The translations under genes were made by a program, and so were the position numbers. The notes under the pieces are model-generated. The model saw only the letters and a list, made by a program, of their open reading frames with translations, searched no databases and was not told where the DNA came from. 64,000 nucleotides of DNA from Gossypium raimondii (lineage: Eukaryota; Streptophyta; Magnoliopsida; Malvales; Malvaceae), in assembly GCF_025698545.1 (NCBI RefSeq), contig NC_068569.1, positions 248,001 to 312,000 on the forward strand, written 5' to 3'. Every line of letters starts with the position of its first letter. Within the stretch, counting starts at the first letter, position 1. Below are positions 60,377 to 64,000 of this stretch, in pieces.

Positions 60377-63300
60377 CTATCTCTTCCTATCACCTCGGCT
60401 TCTTTTATCCCTATCATGATCATCATCACTTTCAGTTCTCCGGTGCCATCTTCTATCCCTATCATGATCATCATCACTTTCAGTTCTCCGGTGCCTATCT
60501 GTCCGTTCTTCCCTCCGATCTTTATGGCCATGGTCATTTGCACCACTTCTTCTGTAACTCGACTCATTCCTCGAATCTCGTCTGTTACTATCCGCATATT
60601 TCTTCAAATAATCACTTTCACCCTTCTTGTCAGTGTAGGCATCATCATCACGGCTTCTTTTTCTGTGCTCATCTTGTCTTCTATTTGGAGGACTATTGTC
60701 GTCAGCATATCTCTTTCTGTTACCTGCATCACCTCTCCGGTCATCACCGCGAATATTTGAACTACTCTTTCTGTGACTTTGCTCATCTCTTCCTCTTTGT
60801 CTGTCTACATGCCTTTCTCCATCAAATTGATCTTTAAGATGTTTCTCATCTCTCCACCCACCAGATCGGCTCATATCCGCTCTGTAATCTCTACTTCTGT
60901 TTCTCTGTTTATCCTTATCATTGAAGTCTTTCCCCTCCATAGTATGAGAACTATTCCTGTTTATTTTGTATCTGCGCTCATTGCCATCAAACTCATGGGA
61001 CAGATCCATTTTTCCTTGCTGAGGAGTCTCAGGAGCATCCCCATCAAATACCATCTCATATCTATTACAACCATCACATTGTCAGAAGAAAAGAAAGAAG
61101 AAAAGAGGGCCTAGAAGGAATGCAGATATAAGCATCCAATGTCACGGACCTTGAGCTATTATCTCCACCATGCTGTGCATTTTCATCCTTTAAAATATAT
61201 TTAGAATTTTGCAACTGGGTTGAGGGTCCCCCAGTACAATCCTTAGCAACGTGATCAATAGCACCACATTTAAAACAACCTCCACCTACACCCAAAACAT
61301 ACAAACAAGTTTGATGTGCAAAGTTCAGCTACTGTGAAATTTATATGTATAAAGGAACGTGATATTCAGAGACAAACAGACATTCAGATGAAGGAATTAG
61401 AAAACATGTTTAGAAGCGAAGAACCAAACTTCTAAGATAAGTGCATGCTTACAAATGTTTTTATTATCAAATATCAATAACCATTGACCAAATATTGGAG
61501 GCAATCTTTACTCCAATCTTTAGAGGATTTCTCAAAATAAAACAGATAGGATCAGACATGAGGCAGAAAAAGAACCATCACCCAGCTAATCTTTTACAAG
61601 GTCCCTGTCCTTGCATATTTCATTGCTAGGTTTTCACATTCAGTTCAAAGCCAAAAGGATTTCTTCTACAAGTGCAACTTGCAAGTGTCTAATTCAGAGC
61701 CCATATGAACCAATTCAATGTAATTCAAGTCCACTTACAGTTAACTTTCTTTTTTACCGATTACATTAACAAAGACTCAATGGATTCATCTCATAAAACA
61801 CTGTGGGATCAATTGAACCAAATCAGAGTATAAAGGCTTAAATGCATATTCTACACAAAATTTAAGGATTTTTCTATTTGTTTTTAAGTCTTCCTGTTCC
61901 GAGTAATTAAGCACTTTGCAGATGGCTTCTTGTGCATTCAACTTTCCCATCATCTACGGATCAATAGAACCCATCACTTTAAGAACTTGATCATCTAAGT
62001 TGCAAGAATTTCCTTATACCGACTCTAAACAACTTAAGAGGTCAGGTGTGTCCAATGCACTAGTCTCAATCTAACAGGTTCACTAACTGATTGAACAGAG
62101 AAAGGTTTAAGCAACTTGACTATTTCTATTTTTTCGTAACAAATATATATCTATGCATCAAATTGCATAATAAGCGCCAAAGCATTGACGATGGGCAGGG
62201 TAGTTCAACAGGTAGGCCTAGGATCTCAAGTATGTAACCTTTGAACACTGCAATGTGGCAGTAAATTTACCTTTACCCTTCTGTTGATCCTTGCGCCTGT
62301 ATTGGGACCAAAGTTTTGCAACACTTTGACTAAAATCCACATGTATCCTTCTGTCATCAATCAACGCATTATCCATCTACAATGAAAAATTCAGTCAACA
62401 ACAAAATCTCCATGCCCACATGAAAGAAAAGTTAAACTAAAAATAAATATTTGATCCACAAAAAGAGCCTGCTTTTTAACGGACCAGTGGCATCAATTTT
62501 ATGTCCAAAAGAAAGATGTACAGCTTATTCCCAAGGACAAGAACCATGCCAAATGGAGTGTTTAATTACGTAGGAATGTGTTTTATTTACACTGTAAATT
62601 TTATGAGCTAAATTTGAAATTTTATATATTTAGAGCATTTAAGTTATATCACATTAACTTTGCATGTTAAGTATGTACTAGCTCTAGAAAGAAGGCAAAC
62701 ACTTGCAAAGGACTATCTCGACAAGGCTTTTTCACCATCAATCAAAACTTGAAGAGTAAAGGCTGTGCCAAACGATAATTAAAAAAAACCAAACCTGTGC
62801 TAAAATAGTCCTAGTCTGAAATATATTATTTTCAAATGCAACCATTATGTTTGATAAATTAATAAAGTATATCTGAGTATTAAGGTAAATCTAGGCTTAG
62901 TTAGAGTAAGATTTAAGGCCAATTAGATTACACTTTTGGTCTAGCAGTCATTAGGGTCTCTAAACTTAACATAAAACAAGTTTTATTAGGAAAGTCTAAT
63001 GTTCTTTTTTAAAGACATTGGTAATTTTCACCAGATGTAAATATTCTTCACACACGATTCTTGCTTGGGTCATTGAAATTTAACACATGCTAAGTTACAT
63101 AACGAAGTAAATCCTGATATAAGTGTTAAGATTGTTAACAAAATGCTGACAAGATGGCCATATCAGCATCCACGTCAGTATTATTGATGAGCTACATGAA
63201 AGTAGGTAACCCCCTCCCACCCCCATTAAAAGCCATCTATCCCAAGATTTTAAATTTAGATCCTCTGAGTTTTAGTCTCAAGTCCAACCAACAAGGTTTA

Positions 63301-64000
63301 CCCTTGAGGATGACTTAAATCCACATTGACAAATAAGGTACTTGAAGCAAAGGAAAAATAGTTTTTCCCAATTAAATTCAAGAAACCTGAGATTTTAAAT
63401 AAAAAACAACAGTAGTACTATAACTCCTTGGGAACCCATGCCTCAAGTAGAAACAAAATTGAACAACAAAGAATAAAACAGCTGTGTGATCAGTTCACGT
63501 AATCTTCAAATATCAAGTAAGAAACATGAAAGAAAGAACATTTATTGTGTTATACCTTGAAATATGCTTGTTCACATGCCTCGTTGGTCTCAAATTCTGA
63601 ATTGATAAAATACCATTGACAGTATTATTAATCCAAGAGAACAAAACGCAAGTAATAAAGTGTTGACCAAAACAAAAAGGAAGAAATTTTAATGAAATAG
63701 CAATAATTATCTTTCCTTGATGTCATGAATATCCATAAAGATCTGGTGGATATTTAATCATGAACGTTCACTGTGACACCAAAGTGTTTGACTCAAACAC
63801 ATTACTTTGTCTAATTTAACATACAAGACTCAACAACTATTAATGAATTATCATGAGACTAAATAATCAAAATCCAAACCACCAATTTGGATCAGGCTTA
63901 CGGCACACTATTTTGCTTATCATCTTATTCTATCTAGGTTCATCTTCAGTCTTCAAAATAGCATTTTCAATCAAAAAACAATAACCACCTTCCACTCAAA
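60377..64000 (-). CDS. CYP59: CYP59-like nuclear cyclophilin, 3' part (partial at window edge)
   Basis: Minus-strand exons 63596-63556, 62376-62271, 61285-61150 and 61061-60377 keep phase; earlier exons lie beyond 64000. The visible protein reads EFETNEACEQAYFKMDNALI, then DDRRIHVDFSQSVAKLW, the end of an RRM. A CCHC zinc knuckle follows (CFKCGAIDHVAKDC), then YEMVFDGDAPETP and about 220 residues rich in Arg, Asp, Glu, Ser and His. This order is that of Arabidopsis CYP59, whose N-terminal peptidyl-prolyl isomerase domain should be in the next window. CYP59 binds RNA and the RNA polymerase II C-terminal domain, linking transcription to pre-mRNA processing. The tail contains a 16-residue tandem duplication. 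Large introns (0.98 and 1.18 kb) separate the first three visible exons. Confidence 0.9.
60406..60496 (-). repeat. 48-bp in-frame duplication in the CYP59 tail
   Basis: Bases 60406-60447 recur at 60454-60495, giving the protein repeat HRRTESDDDHDRD twice near the C-terminus. Confidence 0.85.

Noticed and set aside
60275-60837. Long plus-strand frames rich in His, Ile and Ser
   Set aside because: They are the antisense of the repetitive Arg/Asp-rich CYP59 tail.
1-64000. CRISPR arrays, operons, phage or bacterial elements
   Set aside because: The window is plainly plant nuclear DNA; the few direct repeats are microsatellites or transposon parts.

Overview
This is nuclear DNA from a dicot plant. 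Genes have many short introns with GT/AG borders, intergenic DNA is AT-rich, and the proteins belong to plant families (PEPPER-type KH, CIA2-type CCT, PRHA homeodomain, PICALM/ANTH, DUF4228, plant GT14, HMA, PLS-type PPR, CYP59). The PMD/MAIN-like remnant and the LTR resemble repeats I remember as abundant in cotton (Gossypium), so a Malvaceae source is my best guess. That is inference, not proof. Exon borders were read by hand from splice signals and reading phase; every joined coding sequence closes in frame.

Layout. 1-3 kb: a doubtful last exon, then a bHLH35-like transcription factor (+). 3.4-7.8 kb: a PEPPER/FLK-like triple-KH protein (+). 11.0-12.6 kb: a CIA2/CIL-like CCT protein (+). 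13.7-18.1 kb: a PRHA-like PHD-homeodomain protein (-). 19.9-22.7 kb: a PICALM/AP180-type clathrin assembly protein (+, 15 exons). 23.5-25.3 kb: an intronless PPR protein (-). 25.8-32.8 kb: a transposon nest holding a GC-rich Mutator-like MITE, a broken 5' fragment of a plastid DiT1 transporter gene, a MULE transposase tail, and a decayed PMD gene split by a 2.6 kb solo LTR. 33.1-33.6 kb: a DUF4228 protein (-). 34.8-38.4 kb: a GT14 glycosyltransferase (-, 10 exons). 40.15-40.37 kb: an apparent MIR169 gene with its TATA box (-). 41.7-47.7 kb: a P1B Zn/Cd ATPase of the HMA2/3/4 group (-). 47.7-54.2 kb: gene-poor, with two MITEs. 54.2-55.5 kb: IMP3 (-). 57.5-59.9 kb: a second PPR protein (-). 60.4-64 kb: the 3' half of CYP59 (-), running off the window.

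The genes do not form one pathway. Several (bHLH35, PEPPER, CIL/CIA2, PICALM2, GT14) match, from memory, neighbours in the duplicated Arabidopsis blocks near At5g57150-57270 and At4g25870-26000. PRHA and HMA recall another stretch of Arabidopsis chromosome 4. The most notable non-coding finding is the MIR169 hairpin, whose mature strand differs from miR169d at positions 5 and 10.
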